The notes beneath the pieces are model-generated. The model was not told the origin of the DNA. It saw only the letters and a program-made list of their open reading frames with translations, and searched no databases. From Gemmatimonadota bacterium (lineage in GTDB: Bacteria; JAAXHH01), in assembly GCA_009841265.1 (NCBI GenBank), contig VXMB01000009.1, positions 975,911 through 1,039,910 of the forward strand: a stretch of 64,000 nucleotides of DNA, in the 5' to 3' direction. The stretch's first letter is position 1. Each line of letters starts with the position of its first letter. The translations under genes and the position numbers were made by a program. Below are positions 33,602 to 43,007 of the stretch, piece after piece.

Positions 33602-34348
33602 TCACGACGAGGTACCTACCGAATCGGAAAGGGTCAGCCAGATCTCGCCCAGCGTATCGGTCTGCTCGAAAACCACCCGGTTCTGCCGGATCAGTTCCAG
33701 CAGGGCCAGGAAGGTGATAATCAGGAAGGGCCGGGAGAGATCCTCCTGGAAGAGCGCGCTGAAGAACAGGTTCTTCTGTCGCTTCAGGTGATCCAGGATA
33801 TCGTCCATCCGGTCCTCGATCGACAGGGACTCCCGTTCCACGGTCCGGTCGAAATCGTCTTTTGCGCGGTCCAGCGTGAACCTGAACGCCTGCAGCAGGT
33901 CCCAGAGATTCAGGTTGCCCGCCAGCCGGGTATCGAGCGTTTCCACGCCGTTCAGGTCCTCGTCCGGGTGCTCCGCGGGCGGATGATAGAACACATCGGC
34001 GTTGCGGTCCTGGTGCTCGTTCAGCACGCCGGCCGCTTCCTTGAATTGCCGGTACTCCAGCAGGCGCTGCACGAGTTCTTCCCGCGGGTCCGCGCCTTCC
34101 TCTTCCTCCTCTTCGGACCTGCGGGGCAGGAGCATCTTCGACTTGATGCGAAGGAGCGTCGCCGCCATGAGCAGGTACTCGCTGCCCACTTCGAGATCGA
34201 GCAATTTGAGCAGCTCGAGATACTGAAGGTACTGCTGCGTGACCAGCGAGATGGGAATGTCGTAGATATCCACCTCGTGTTCCCTGATCAGGAACAGCAG
34301 GAGGTCCAGCGGTCCTTCGAAGTGTTCGAGCCTTACCTGGTAGGCCAT
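33602..34348 (-). CDS. scpA: Segregation and condensation protein A
   Basis: ScpA is the kleisin subunit that bridges the SMC heads. The N-terminus MAYQVRLEHFEGPLDLLLFL is the classic ScpA start; I take the ATG at 34348 (248 residues) with GGAAG upstream, not the longer frame to 34516. The C-terminal winged helix contains FLALLELIRQNRVVFEQ. The gene begins inside the last 16 bases of the HNH gene, so the two are translationally linked. Confidence 0.93.
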   Translation of the reverse strand: MAYQVRLEHFEGPLDLLLFLIREHEVDIYDIPISLVTQQYLQYLELLKLLDLEVGSEYLLMAATLLRIKSKMLLPRRSEEEEEEGADPREELVQRLLEYRQFKEAAGVLNEHQDRNADVFYHPPAEHPDEDLNGVETLDTRLAGNLNLWDLLQAFRFTLDRAKDDFDRTVERESLSIEDRMDDILDHLKRQKNLFFSALFQEDLSRPFLIITFLALLELIRQNRVVFEQTDTLGEIWLTLSDSVGTSS

Positions 34349-34872
34349 AGCAATTCTTCCGGTTGTTCGTTCTTCAGAAACAGGTAGGGCCGCCAGGAAT
34401 GATGGTGGATTCCAATGAAGTCTCGAATAAAGTGTATCCTGGTGGGCGCCTTGGGCTTGCGCCGCAGCGCCATGTTCACCTCTTCCGGCAGCCTGTCCCC
34501 CTTCTTGTTGTTGCACCGCTGGCAGGCGCAGACCATGTTCTCCCAGCTGTCCCTACCGCCCAGGTACCTGGGCAGGACGTGATCCACGGTAAGGGGGCCT
34601 CTCGTCGTGCTGCAGTACTGGCACTGGTGGCCGTCGCGCTTGAGGATGTTCTTGCGCGACAGCATGATGCCCTTGCTGGGTATGCGGACGAAGTTCACGA
34701 GCCGGACGATACTTGGCCGGTCGAACAGCGAGTATACGCCCCGCACCGGGTCCGCATATTTGTCAATGATCTCCGCCTTGCGCAGAAAAACGAGAATGAC
34801 CGCCCGTCTTGCCGTACAAACACTCAAAGGCTCGTAGTTCTGGTTCAGAACGAGGACATGTTCGCTTACCAT
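34333..34872 (-). CDS. HNH endonuclease family protein
   Basis: This 179-residue protein has a complete HNH motif: CQYC and CQRC zinc-knuckle cysteines, LTVDHVLPRYLGG with the metal-binding histidine, and NNKKGDR. The N-terminal part, with LVLNQNYEPLSVCTARRAVILV, is found in a chromosomal HNH family widespread in bacteria and not linked to phage or restriction. The ATG at 34872 is preferred to a GTG three codons earlier because of spacing to AAAGG. It heads the scpA-scpB-rluB operon and overlaps scpA. Its biological role is unknown; a DNA repair or maintenance role is inference only. Confidence 0.85.
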   Translation of the reverse strand: MVSEHVLVLNQNYEPLSVCTARRAVILVFLRKAEIIDKYADPVRGVYSLFDRPSIVRLVNFVRIPSKGIMLSRKNILKRDGHQCQYCSTTRGPLTVDHVLPRYLGGRDSWENMVCACQRCNNKKGDRLPEEVNMALRRKPKAPTRIHFIRDFIGIHHHSWRPYLFLKNEQPEELLWPTR

Positions 34873-34959
34873 GCCTTGCACGCCTTTCCGAGACCCCTGT
34901 TCCTCCCTTGCGAAACGATCCTGAACCGGTTACGGGAACGATCCCCGCTAAACCTAGAC

Positions 34960-34988
34960 AATGTAGATTTATCAAGGGCTTACGTCAA
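34960..34988 (-). promoter_or_regulatory. Promoter of the HNH-scpA-scpB-rluB operon
   Basis: Minus-strand TTGACG (34988-34983), 17 bases, TACATT (34965-34960). Transcription would start near 34953, about 80 bases before the ATG. Confidence 0.65.
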
Positions 34989-35068
34989 TAGTTTTCTTGG
35001 CGGATACGGGCGGGTGGAACGGAGTTTCAGGCACGGTGGCAACCTGTAGCAACACGGCAAATTACGGC

Positions 35069-35096
35069 TTGATTCCTGACCGGTTCTGGTTATTGT
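35069..35096 (+). promoter_or_regulatory. Possible promoter of mazG
   Basis: TTGATT (35069-35074), 16 bases, TATTGT (35091-35096), in the 324-bp gap that also holds the divergent HNH promoter. The -10 is weak. Confidence 0.3.
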
Positions 35097-35196
35097 AAGA
35101 TACGGTTTCGGTTCACGCGATCTGAATATCGGTACGTCGCCAGAGCAAATTGGAAATCCCAGCCTGAACCGAACGACTACCTGAATCGTATTTTCC

Positions 35197-36018
35197 ATGC
35201 TCAAATCGCCACCTGACACAACCCCTATGACCCCCTTCGAAGAACTCGTGGACATCATGTCGAAACTCCGGTCGAAGGGAGGCTGTCCCTGGGACCGGGA
35301 ACAGACCCACCAGACCCTGCGGCCGTACCTGATCGAGGAGGCCTACGAGGTGCTGGACGCGCTGGACAACGGCGAGGACGGCGACTTCCGGGACGAACTG
35401 GGGGACCTTCTCCTCCAGGTCGTCTTCCACGCGCAGATCGCCACCGAGGAGCAGCGGTTCGACATCCATGACGTCGCCCGGGCGATCAACGACAAGCTCG
35501 TTCGGCGCCATCCCCACGTTTTCGGGGACATCCGGGCGGACACGGCCGACGAGGTGCTGACCAATTGGGAGAAGATCAAGCAGGAAGAGAAAGGCGAGGA
35601 AGGCCCCAGATCAGTGCTGGACGGCCTCCCGGCGGGCATGCCGGCCCTGCTCCGCGCCTACCGCATCCAGGAGAAGGTCGCCCGGGTCAACTTCGACTGG
35701 GACGACGTTAAAGCGGTGCTCGAGAAGGTCGGCGAGGAGATCGGCGAGGTACGCCGGGCCCTGGAGCACGGGGACCGGGCGAAGATCGAGGAGGAGATGG
35801 GCGACCTGCTGTTCTCCCTGGTGAACCTTTCCCGCCACCTCAACGTGCCGCCGGAGGATGCCCTGAGAAGGAGCAACGACAAGTTCATCCGCCGATTCCG
35901 GTTTATCGAGGCCGCTCTCGAACTCAAGGGAGAAAGCCTGGGAAAGGCCACCTTCGAGGAACTGGACGCCCTCTGGGACGAGGCCAAGCGAAGGGAGCCG
36001 GATGGCGACGCCGGCTGA
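35197..36018 (+). CDS. mazG: Nucleoside triphosphate pyrophosphohydrolase MazG
   Basis: MazG hydrolyses NTPs and dNTPs, including damaged ones, to monophosphates. This 273-residue protein has the duplicated all-alpha NTP-PPase domain. The first copy has GGCPWDREQTHQTLRPYLIEEAYEV (core CPWDREQTHQTL and EEAYEV) and RDELGDLLLQVVFHA, fitting the EExxE plus ExxD pattern; the second has EEIGEVRRAL and EEMGDLLFSLVNLSRH. The start is uncertain: neither the ATG at 35197 nor that at 35227 has a clear ribosome-binding site. It overlaps the next gene by 17 bp. Confidence 0.93.
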   Translation: MLKSPPDTTPMTPFEELVDIMSKLRSKGGCPWDREQTHQTLRPYLIEEAYEVLDALDNGEDGDFRDELGDLLLQVVFHAQIATEEQRFDIHDVARAINDKLVRRHPHVFGDIRADTADEVLTNWEKIKQEEKGEEGPRSVLDGLPAGMPALLRAYRIQEKVARVNFDWDDVKAVLEKVGEEIGEVRRALEHGDRAKIEEEMGDLLFSLVNLSRHLNVPPEDALRRSNDKFIRRFRFIEAALELKGESLGKATFEELDALWDEAKRREPDGDAG

Positions 36019-37111
36019 AACGGTGCTCCAGTTCGGCAGCGGCCGGTTCCTCCGCGCCTTCGCCGACCTCTTCATCCACGAGGCCAGGCAGGCCGGGCAG
36101 GACATCGGCCGGATCGTCGTGGTCCAGTCCACGGGCACCCGGCGGGCCCGATTATTCAACGACCAGTGCGGCCGCTACCGGATCCGTGTACGGGGGGTCC
36201 GCGACGGCAGGAGGATCGACGAGTCCGTCGAGGTGGAGAGCGTTTCGAGGGCTTTGAGTGCCGCGGAGGACTGGGAAGCCGTACTGGCCGCGGGCCGCGA
36301 CCCGGCCACGGAGTACATCCTCTCCAACACCTCGGAAACCGGGTACGACGTGCCGGAATCGGAGCGGCTGGACGGCGCGCCGCCGGTTTCCTTCCCCGGA
36401 AAGCTGCTCGCCGTGCTCCTGGCGCGTTATGAACACGGCGGCGCGCCGGTGACCATCATCCCCTGCGAACTGATCGACGACAACGCCGGGGCGTTGTGCG
36501 GGCTGGTCCGGACACTGGGGCGGAAGCGGCGTCTGGGCGACGGTTTTCTGGGCTGGCTGGTAGAAGGGGTGACCTGGCTGCATACGCTCGTGGACCGGAT
36601 CACCATCGAGCCGCCGCCGGGGTTTCCCAATCCCCACGGCGACGGGCTGCTGGCGCTGACCGAACCCTTCGCCTTCTGGGCCCTGGAGGACCGTCCGGGC
36701 ACCGCGCCGTTCATCGAGCATCCGGCCATTACTCGCACGCCGGACGTCCGTCCCTACGCGCTGCGCAAGGTCAGGGTGCTCAACGGCGCCCACACGGCGC
36801 TGGTCTGCCGGGCCATGCCGCTGGGCATCCGGACCGTCCGGGAGGCCGTCGACCATGCGGAAACGGGTCCCTGGCTGCGGGAACTGATGCTGGAGGAAAT
36901 CGTCCCGGCGCTGCCGGACGAGGTGGAAGACGCCCGATCCTTCGCGGAGGACTGCATCGAACGATTCCGGAATCCTTTCCTGGACCACCGGCTCGAATCC
37001 ATCGCGGTAGACCACCGGATCAAATTAAAGATGCGTCTGGCGCCAACCTTCGAAGCGTACGTCGAGAAGTTTGAACGCAAGCCGCCCCTGCTGTCCGCCC
37101 TGCTCACCTGA
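36002..37111 (+). CDS. Mannitol dehydrogenase-family oxidoreductase (tagaturonate/fructuronate reductase-like)
   Basis: This 369-residue protein belongs to the polyol-specific long-chain dehydrogenases. It begins VLQFGSGRFLRAFADLFI, has ILSNTSETGYDV, the PCELIDDNA segment and the catalytic lysine region RKVRVLNGAHTALV. The SNTSE and ELIDDNG-type sequences are closest to tagaturonate reductase (UxaB), which reduces hexuronates on the way to KDG, but the exact sugar acid cannot be assigned. The following gene is a zinc dehydrogenase resembling sugar-acid enzymes, supporting a small uronate or galactonate pathway. It overlaps mazG by 17 bp, which is unusual pairing of function. Confidence 0.82.
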   Translation: MATPAETVLQFGSGRFLRAFADLFIHEARQAGQDIGRIVVVQSTGTRRARLFNDQCGRYRIRVRGVRDGRRIDESVEVESVSRALSAAEDWEAVLAAGRDPATEYILSNTSETGYDVPESERLDGAPPVSFPGKLLAVLLARYEHGGAPVTIIPCELIDDNAGALCGLVRTLGRKRRLGDGFLGWLVEGVTWLHTLVDRITIEPPPGFPNPHGDGLLALTEPFAFWALEDRPGTAPFIEHPAITRTPDVRPYALRKVRVLNGAHTALVCRAMPLGIRTVREAVDHAETGPWLRELMLEEIVPALPDEVEDARSFAEDCIERFRNPFLDHRLESIAVDHRIKLKMRLAPTFEAYVEKFERKPPLLSALLT

Positions 37112-37128
37112 AAGCGAGTCCTACCCGC

Positions 37129-38148
37129 ATGCCCACTATCGTTCTCGAAAAACCCGGCCGTTTCGTCCTGGAGAATACCCCCGAGCCCACGCCTCCGGGG
37201 CCCGGCGAGGTGCTGGTGCACATTCGCCGGGTCGGAATCTGCGGCACGGACCTGCACGCCTTCGAGGGTACGCAGCCCTTCTTCGACTACCCCCGCATCC
37301 TCGGGCACGAACTGGGGGTGGAAGTCGTCGCGGCCGGCCGGGAGGTGACGGACATCCATCCCGGCGACCTGTGCGCCGTCGTGCCCTACATGGACTGCGG
37401 GAACTGCGTGCCCTGCCGCATGGGCAAAACGAACTGCTGCTCGAATCTCGACGTCCTGGGCGTGCATGTGGACGGCGGCATGCGGGACGTCCTGGTGCTT
37501 CCGGCCGAAAAGCTGCTGCGTTCCGATGTCATGTCCCTCGAACAGCTGGCCCTGGTGGAAACCCTGGGCATCGGCGCCCACGCCGTGGACCGCGCCGCGA
37601 TCGAAAGGGGCGAGACGGTCCTGCTCATCGGCGCCGGCCCCATCGGATTATCCGTGCTGACCTTCGCCCTCCTGGCCGGCGCGCGCGTGGTTTTGCTGGA
37701 GATCAGCGCGCGGCGCATCGAATTCTGCAAGCGTCGCTACGACCTCTTCGAGGTTATCTCCGACACCGCGGACGTGCAGTCGAAGCTGCACGCCCTCCTG
37801 GGCAACGATCTCCCGACGGCCGTCTTCGACGCCACCGGCCACGCCGGGTCCATGACGCAGGCCCACGACTACGTCGCCAACGGCGGACGCCTGGTCTACG
37901 TCGGCATCACCGGCTCGCGCATTACTTTCGACGGACCGGCCTTCCACCGGAGAGAGATGACCCTCCTCAGCAGCAGGAACGCCCGCACAGTCGACCTCCA
38001 GCGGGTCATCGGGCATATCGAAGCAGGACGGATCGACACCTCACCCTGGATTACGCACAGGGCCGATCCGGAAGGCATGCTGATGGATTTTCCCTCGTGG
38101 CTCGACCCGGAGAGCGGCGTGGTCAAGGCCGTACTGGAAATGGCTTGA
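37129..38148 (+). CDS. Zinc-dependent alcohol dehydrogenase (L-galactonate/threonine-dehydrogenase-like)
   Basis: This 339-residue MDR enzyme has the catalytic zinc cysteine in VGICGTDLHAF, the GHE motif in ILGHELGVEV and four structural-zinc cysteines in MDCGNCVPCRMGKTNCC. The Rossmann domain has GAGPIGLSVL. The pattern matches sugar-acid and polyol dehydrogenases such as L-galactonate 5-dehydrogenase (YjjN), and fits beside the tagaturonate reductase-like gene 17 bp upstream: the first enzyme would make tagaturonate from galactonate and the second would reduce it. This link is inference. Sorbitol or threonine dehydrogenase activity is possible too. Confidence 0.85.
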   Translation: MPTIVLEKPGRFVLENTPEPTPPGPGEVLVHIRRVGICGTDLHAFEGTQPFFDYPRILGHELGVEVVAAGREVTDIHPGDLCAVVPYMDCGNCVPCRMGKTNCCSNLDVLGVHVDGGMRDVLVLPAEKLLRSDVMSLEQLALVETLGIGAHAVDRAAIERGETVLLIGAGPIGLSVLTFALLAGARVVLLEISARRIEFCKRRYDLFEVISDTADVQSKLHALLGNDLPTAVFDATGHAGSMTQAHDYVANGGRLVYVGITGSRITFDGPAFHRREMTLLSSRNARTVDLQRVIGHIEAGRIDTSPWITHRADPEGMLMDFPSWLDPESGVVKAVLEMA

Positions 38149-38205
38149 TCAAGAATCGAACCAGGACGAGTGCCGGTCAAGGTGCGGCGTGTAGAAACTA
38201 ACGCG

Positions 38206-38234
38206 TTGTGTATTCCGGCGGCGATACGTATCAT
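38206..38234 (+). promoter_or_regulatory. Predicted promoter of the ferritin-like gene
   Basis: TTGTGT (38206-38211), 17 bases, TATCAT (38229-38234). The perfect palindrome GATACGTATC (38223-38232) overlaps the -10 and could be an operator. Confidence 0.45.
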
Positions 38235-38300
38235 GAAAACAACCGAAGGATAAGACGTTTTTGTTTGTCAAAGAGGACAGCGAGTAAAAGGAGAGGAATC

Positions 38301-38726
38301 ATGGACAAGCAGACCCTGATCGATAACCTGAACGGAGACCTGGCCGCCGAACTCGGCGCGATCATCCAGTTCACCATCTACGCGGCCAAGGCCAGCGGTC
38401 CTTATCGGCCCGAACTGGCCAAGTTCTTTCAGGACGAGGTTGCCGATGAGCAACTGCACGCCCAATACCTCGCCGACAAGATCGTGGTGCTGGGCGGCGA
38501 GCCCACGACCGTTCCCCGTCCCGTCAAGGTAAGCAATTCGAACCGCGAGAACCTGGAGACCATGCTTGAGGACGAACGCACGATCGTCGAGCGGTACGTC
38601 CAGCGGAGGTCCGAGGCCGAGGAGTACGGCGATTACGGCCTCATGGTCCAGCTGGAAGACATGATCCGGGACGAGAGCAGTCACGCCGAAGAAGTGGAAC
38701 GCATCCTTCGGGACTGGCCCCTGTAA
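38301..38726 (+). CDS. Ferritin-like protein (bacterioferritin/Dps-type four-helix bundle)
   Basis: This 141-residue protein starts at the ATG at 38301, with AAAGGAGAGG just upstream; the frame extends further up but has no family similarity. It forms a four-helix bundle with two copies of the E...ExxH diiron pattern: AAELGAIIQFTIYA with VADEQLHAQYLADK, and YGLMVQLEDMIRDESSHAEEVERI (core DESSHAEE). It should bind a diiron centre and store iron or reduce peroxide, like the bacterioferritin group. No haem-binding methionine is clear. It is preceded by its own predicted promoter with a GATACGTATC palindrome. Confidence 0.85.
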   Translation: MDKQTLIDNLNGDLAAELGAIIQFTIYAAKASGPYRPELAKFFQDEVADEQLHAQYLADKIVVLGGEPTTVPRPVKVSNSNRENLETMLEDERTIVERYVQRRSEAEEYGDYGLMVQLEDMIRDESSHAEEVERILRDWPL

Positions 38727-38745
38727 CTCCAACCGCGGCGGCTGA

Positions 38746-39690
38746 ATGCTTCGATTCATCTGGAAATGGTTTTTTCGGCTGGCCGTTGCAGCCGTGGTCA
38801 TACTTGTCGCGGTCCTGGCATACACTTCGATTATATCCCGCCCCATGCCCGAGCATACATTCACGGATACGGACCATCTCCTGGCCATCGCTCACCGAGG
38901 CGGCGCGGGATTGTGGCCGGAAAACACGCTGTTTGCCTTTCAAAACGCAGTCAGAATCGGTGCGGACGCACTGGAATTCGACGTGCACGCCACGAGCGAC
39001 GGTGAACTGGTGGTCATCCACGACGCCACGGTCGACCGTACGACCGACGGCGCGGGCCGGGTCGACGAGATGACCTGGGACGCACTGCGGGAACTGGACG
39101 CAGGTTACCGGTGGACCGCGGACGACGGCGCGAGCTTTCCGTTCCGGGGCATGGGTTTGCGGGTACCATCCCTGGAGGAGGTACTGAACGCACTCCCCGA
39201 TACCCGGATGATCATCGAGCTGAAAGACGTGTCCGATGCCGCCAGGGTCCGTTTTTCCGAGGCAATCGCGCAGTGTTCGTACCCGGAACGGAAGGTCATC
39301 GCTTCCTTTCAGTCCGAGAGCGTCAAATACATTCGAGACAACAACCCGGGCATCGCGACATCGTCCACGGCCGGCGAGGTACTCGGCTTCTGGGTGCTGA
39401 ACTCCCTGAGACTCGGGTTCGCCTTTGTTCCCGGGGGAGAGACGATGCAGGTACCGCCCAGTTTTCAGGATCGGACCCTGGTAAGCAACCGGTTCGTATC
39501 GGGCGCCCACCGGCACAACATGGACGTGTATGTCTGGACGATCAACGAGGAAGCGGAAATGAAACGCCATGTCGATCACGGCGTGGACGGCATCATTACG
39601 GACTATCCGGATCGTCTCCTGCAGGTACTGGACCGGTACCCGGAATTGCGGGAACCGGACAACGGGGAAGGAGAAGCGCCGACACCATGA
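38746..39690 (+). CDS. Glycerophosphodiester phosphodiesterase
   Basis: This 314-residue GDPD-family enzyme has an N-terminal membrane segment (residues 8-30), so it is probably anchored with its catalytic domain in the periplasm. The TIM-barrel motif IAHRGGAGLWPEN (H50-R51, E59) and DALEFDVHATSDGELVVIHDA (core EFDVHAT and HDATVDRTT) supply the catalytic acid-base and metal ligands. It cleaves glycerophosphodiesters to glycerol 3-phosphate, feeding phosphate or membrane turnover. Its stop overlaps the start of the following ABC gene by the sequence ATGA. Confidence 0.92.
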   Translation: MLRFIWKWFFRLAVAAVVILVAVLAYTSIISRPMPEHTFTDTDHLLAIAHRGGAGLWPENTLFAFQNAVRIGADALEFDVHATSDGELVVIHDATVDRTTDGAGRVDEMTWDALRELDAGYRWTADDGASFPFRGMGLRVPSLEEVLNALPDTRMIIELKDVSDAARVRFSEAIAQCSYPERKVIASFQSESVKYIRDNNPGIATSSTAGEVLGFWVLNSLRLGFAFVPGGETMQVPPSFQDRTLVSNRFVSGAHRHNMDVYVWTINEEAEMKRHVDHGVDGIITDYPDRLLQVLDRYPELREPDNGEGEAPTP

Positions 39691-40430
39691 GCGAACAGCC
39701 TATCCTGTCGGTCCGGGACCTGAGCAAGACCTACCCGAGCGGCGGCGGGACGCTTACCGTTTTGCGGGAGATCGATTTCGACCTGATGCCGGGCGACTCC
39801 CTGGCGATTATCGGACCTTCCGGCAGCGGGAAAACGACGCTGCTTGGCCTCTGCGCCGGCCTGGACCGGGCGACTACGGGATCCGTTTCACTGAACGGCA
39901 TCGTGCTGGACGATCTCGATGAAGATGAACGGGCCCGCGTACGCAACCGTCACGTGGGCTTTGTATTCCAGAATTTCCAGCTCATCCCTACCCTTACCAG
40001 CCTCGAGAACGTCATGGTCCCGGCCGAACTGCGCGGCGAAAAGGCGGTCTACCGCCGGGCGGAGGAACTCCTGGACCGCGTGGGGCTGGCGGACCGGACC
40101 ACCCACTACCCGGTGCAGTTGTCCGGGGGCGAACAGCAGCGGGTCGCCATGGCCAGGGCCTTCATCAACCGTCCGGCGCTGCTCTTCGTGGACGAACCCA
40201 CGGGCAATCTCGACGCCGATACGGCCGCTACCGTGGAAAGCCTGCTGTTTGAACTGAACGAGGAATCCGGGACGACCCTGGTCACCGTGACCCACAACCT
40301 CGAGCTGGCGCGGAGGACCCGCCGCATCGTCCGGTTGAGCGGGGGCCGCATGGTCGAAGACTACCATCCTGTGCATTCCGATATCCCGGAAGCGCCGTCC
40401 CTTTCCCTTACCCCCGATCCTCAGTCATGA
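39687..40430 (+). CDS. ABC transporter ATP-binding protein (YbbA/LolD-like)
   Basis: This 247-residue ATPase has Walker A GPSGSGKTT, the Q-loop FVFQNFQLIP, signature LSGGEQQR and Walker B LLFVDEPTGNLD. It is the MacB/LolD/YbbA type that works with FtsX-like permeases, exporting or extracting lipophilic substrates rather than pumping through a classical channel. The ATG overlaps the upstream stop and its own stop overlaps the permease start (ATGA), so the genes are tightly coupled. The true start is at 39687, not the longer frame upstream. Confidence 0.92.
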   Translation: MSEQPILSVRDLSKTYPSGGGTLTVLREIDFDLMPGDSLAIIGPSGSGKTTLLGLCAGLDRATTGSVSLNGIVLDDLDEDERARVRNRHVGFVFQNFQLIPTLTSLENVMVPAELRGEKAVYRRAEELLDRVGLADRTTHYPVQLSGGEQQRVAMARAFINRPALLFVDEPTGNLDADTAATVESLLFELNEESGTTLVTVTHNLELARRTRRIVRLSGGRMVEDYHPVHSDIPEAPSLSLTPDPQS

Positions 40431-42994
40431 GCGGTCCTCCCGCATCTGATAAGACGCCGGTACGGGCAGGCTGGCTGCTCAGCATGGCCTGGAGGGACAG
40501 CCGGACCTACCGGCGCCGCCTGCTCCTTTACATGTCGTCCATCATCCTGGGCACCGCCGCCCTGGTCTCAATCCGTACCCTGGGCGATAGCATGGCGGCC
40601 GCGATCGACGTGGAGGCCAAGGCCCTGCTCGGCGCCGACCTAGACATTAACACCCGGACAGCCTTCTCGGATTCGGCCGAAGTCTTTCTCCGGAACCTGG
40701 GCGGCGAGCAGTCGCGCCAATCCAGTTTCGTCTCCATGGTCTCCTTCCCCCGGACGGACTCGTCACGCCTGTCGAACGTACGGGCACTCGAGGGCGCGTT
40801 CCCCTATTACGGCGTGCTGGAAACGGTCCCCGCCGCCGCCGCGCAATCGTTCAAGACGGACGGCACGGCCCTCGTGGACGACAACCTGATGATCCAGCAC
40901 GGCGTGGAGGTGGGCGACTCGATCCGCGTCGGGATGCGCACGCTCGAGATCTCCGGCCGCCTGGTGAGCATACCGGGCGAAACCGCGGCCATGAGCACGA
41001 TCGGTCCCCGGATCTACATCCCCATGTCGGAACTCGAATCCACGGGGTTGATCCAGCCGGGCAGCCGTGTCACCTACCGGGCCCTGTTCCGGTTCGACGA
41101 CGGTGTGGATGCGGATGAACTCGCGGCAACCTACGGCGCGGACACCGCGGCCAGGTGGGGGATGGACTGGGACACCGTGAGGGACCGCCAGGCGGGCCTG
41201 GAACGGTCCCTGGGCAATCTCTACCGGTTTCTCAACCTGAGCGGGTTCATCGCCCTGATCCTCGGAAGCGTTGGGGTCGCCAGCGCCATTCACACCTACG
41301 TACGGCGAAAACGGGGCACTATTGCCGTGCTGCGCTGCCTGGGCGCCGAGGGGCGGCACACTTTCGCGGTGTACGTTATCCAGGCCATGGCCATTGGCGT
41401 GATCGGTTCCGCCATCGGCGCCGCCGTCGGATATCTCGTCCTCGGTGTACTGCCCATGCTGATCCAGGACTTCGTTCCCTTCGAACTGGTGGTGGGGTTT
41501 ACCTGGCTTCCGCTGCTCCAGGGCATGGGTCTCGGGCTGCTCATGGCGTTGTTGTTCGCCCTCCTGCCGCTCCTTGCGATCAGGGACATTTCTCCCCTGC
41601 TCACGCTGCGCTCCTCCGTTGAAACAACACGGCGCGGCAACGCGGATCCGCGGCGCATTGTACTGATCGCCGTACTCGTGGCCGGCGTCGTGCTCTTCGG
41701 CATCAGCCAGACCCGGGTTTGGCTGCAGGGCGTGGGATTCGCGGGGGGACTGATCTGCGCCTTCCTGCTGCTGACGCTGGTCGCCCGGAGCCTGATCACG
41801 TTGGCCCGGCGCATCGTGCCGGCTACGTGGCCCTATGTCTGGCGGCAGGGCCTGGCCAATCTCTTCCGCCCGGACAACCAGACCGTCACTATGGTCGTCG
41901 CGCTCGGGCTGGGCGCCTTCCTGATCACGACGCTGTACCTCCTGCAGTACTCCCTCGTGGGACACATTTCCCAGGTCGGTGGCGACCGGCAGTCGAACCT
42001 GGTGCTCTTCGACATACAACCCGGCCAGCGGGAGGATATCCTGGCGTCGATGCGCCAAAACGGACTGCCGGTCATGCAGCAGACGCCGGTGGTAAGCATG
42101 CGGCTGGCGGGCCTGAAAGGGCGGACGATCGCGGAGGTGATGGCAGATACGACGGAAAGGGTATCGCGCTGGCCGTTGCGCCGGGAATACCGTTCGACCT
42201 ACCGGGCCCACCTGGAAGACGCGGAAACGCTCCTGGAAGGGTCGCTGCAGCCCCGCGCCGACGCCGGTGGGGATTCCGTCCTCGTATCCGTGGAAAAAGG
42301 CATCGCCGACCGCCTGGGGCTGAGTATCGGCGACGAGGTCGTGTTCGACGTGCAAGGCGTGCCGGTGAAGACCACCGTTGGGAGCGTGCGCGCCGTCGAC
42401 TGGCAGCGGATGCAGCCCAACTTCTTCATGGTCTTCCCGGAGGGCGTCCTGGAAGAGGCGCCCCAGTTCCACGTGGTCGTGACCCGGATCGACGATCCGC
42501 AGGTCTCGGCGCGCTTTCAGCGTGAAACGGTGAGCCGGTTTCCCAACGTCTCCTTGATCGACCTGAGCCTCATCCTGAATACCCTCAACGACATACTCGG
42601 CAAGGTCTCCCTCATCGTCCGTTTCATGGCGCTGTTCAGCGTATTCACCGGCGTCATCGTCCTGGTGGGCGTCGTGACCAACAGCCGTTACCAGCGGATG
42701 CAGGAAAGCGTACTCCTGAAGACCCTCGGCGGCTCTCGGAACCAGATTCTGAAGATCATGACGATCGAGTACCTGTTCCTCGGCGCGATCGGCGCGTTGA
42801 CGGGGGTCGTGCTGGCCTTTACCGCCACGTGGATCCTGGCCGTCTTCGTATTCAACATCTCCTACGTGCCGGCCTACTTCCCCGTGCTGGCCGTGGTCGG
42901 TGGGATCGCGTCGATCACCATCCTGGTGGGCATGGCCGCCAGCGCCGGCATCTACCGCCAGTCCCCGCTGGAAGTGCTTCGGGCGGAAATCTAG
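40427..42994 (+). CDS. FtsX-family ABC transporter permease (YbbP-like)
   Basis: This 855-residue integral membrane protein has two FtsX/MacB-type permease modules (hydrophobic segments near residues 20-45, 270-300, 325-355, 370-395, and again near 735-855) around periplasmic domains, plus an extra pair around 410-460 and 500-520. Size and layout match the E. coli YbbP group. Together with the ATPase before it and the convergent TesA-like esterase after it (at 43008) it recreates, in another orientation, the tesA-ybbA-ybbP neighbourhood. Substrate unknown; an envelope lipid role is inferred from the esterase link. Confidence 0.9.
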   Translation: MSGPPASDKTPVRAGWLLSMAWRDSRTYRRRLLLYMSSIILGTAALVSIRTLGDSMAAAIDVEAKALLGADLDINTRTAFSDSAEVFLRNLGGEQSRQSSFVSMVSFPRTDSSRLSNVRALEGAFPYYGVLETVPAAAAQSFKTDGTALVDDNLMIQHGVEVGDSIRVGMRTLEISGRLVSIPGETAAMSTIGPRIYIPMSELESTGLIQPGSRVTYRALFRFDDGVDADELAATYGADTAARWGMDWDTVRDRQAGLERSLGNLYRFLNLSGFIALILGSVGVASAIHTYVRRKRGTIAVLRCLGAEGRHTFAVYVIQAMAIGVIGSAIGAAVGYLVLGVLPMLIQDFVPFELVVGFTWLPLLQGMGLGLLMALLFALLPLLAIRDISPLLTLRSSVETTRRGNADPRRIVLIAVLVAGVVLFGISQTRVWLQGVGFAGGLICAFLLLTLVARSLITLARRIVPATWPYVWRQGLANLFRPDNQTVTMVVALGLGAFLITTLYLLQYSLVGHISQVGGDRQSNLVLFDIQPGQREDILASMRQNGLPVMQQTPVVSMRLAGLKGRTIAEVMADTTERVSRWPLRREYRSTYRAHLEDAETLLEGSLQPRADAGGDSVLVSVEKGIADRLGLSIGDEVVFDVQGVPVKTTVGSVRAVDWQRMQPNFFMVFPEGVLEEAPQFHVVVTRIDDPQVSARFQRETVSRFPNVSLIDLSLILNTLNDILGKVSLIVRFMALFSVFTGVIVLVGVVTNSRYQRMQESVLLKTLGGSRNQILKIMTIEYLFLGAIGALTGVVLAFTATWILAVFVFNISYVPAYFPVLAVVGGIASITILVGMAASAGIYRQSPLEVLRAEI

Positions 42995-43007
42995 ACGATC
43001 CGGTCGA

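Noticed and set aside
34333..34872. HNH gene as a homing endonuclease or restriction enzyme
   Set aside because: It lies in a housekeeping scpAB operon, has no methylase or intron partner, and the family is a widespread chromosomal one.
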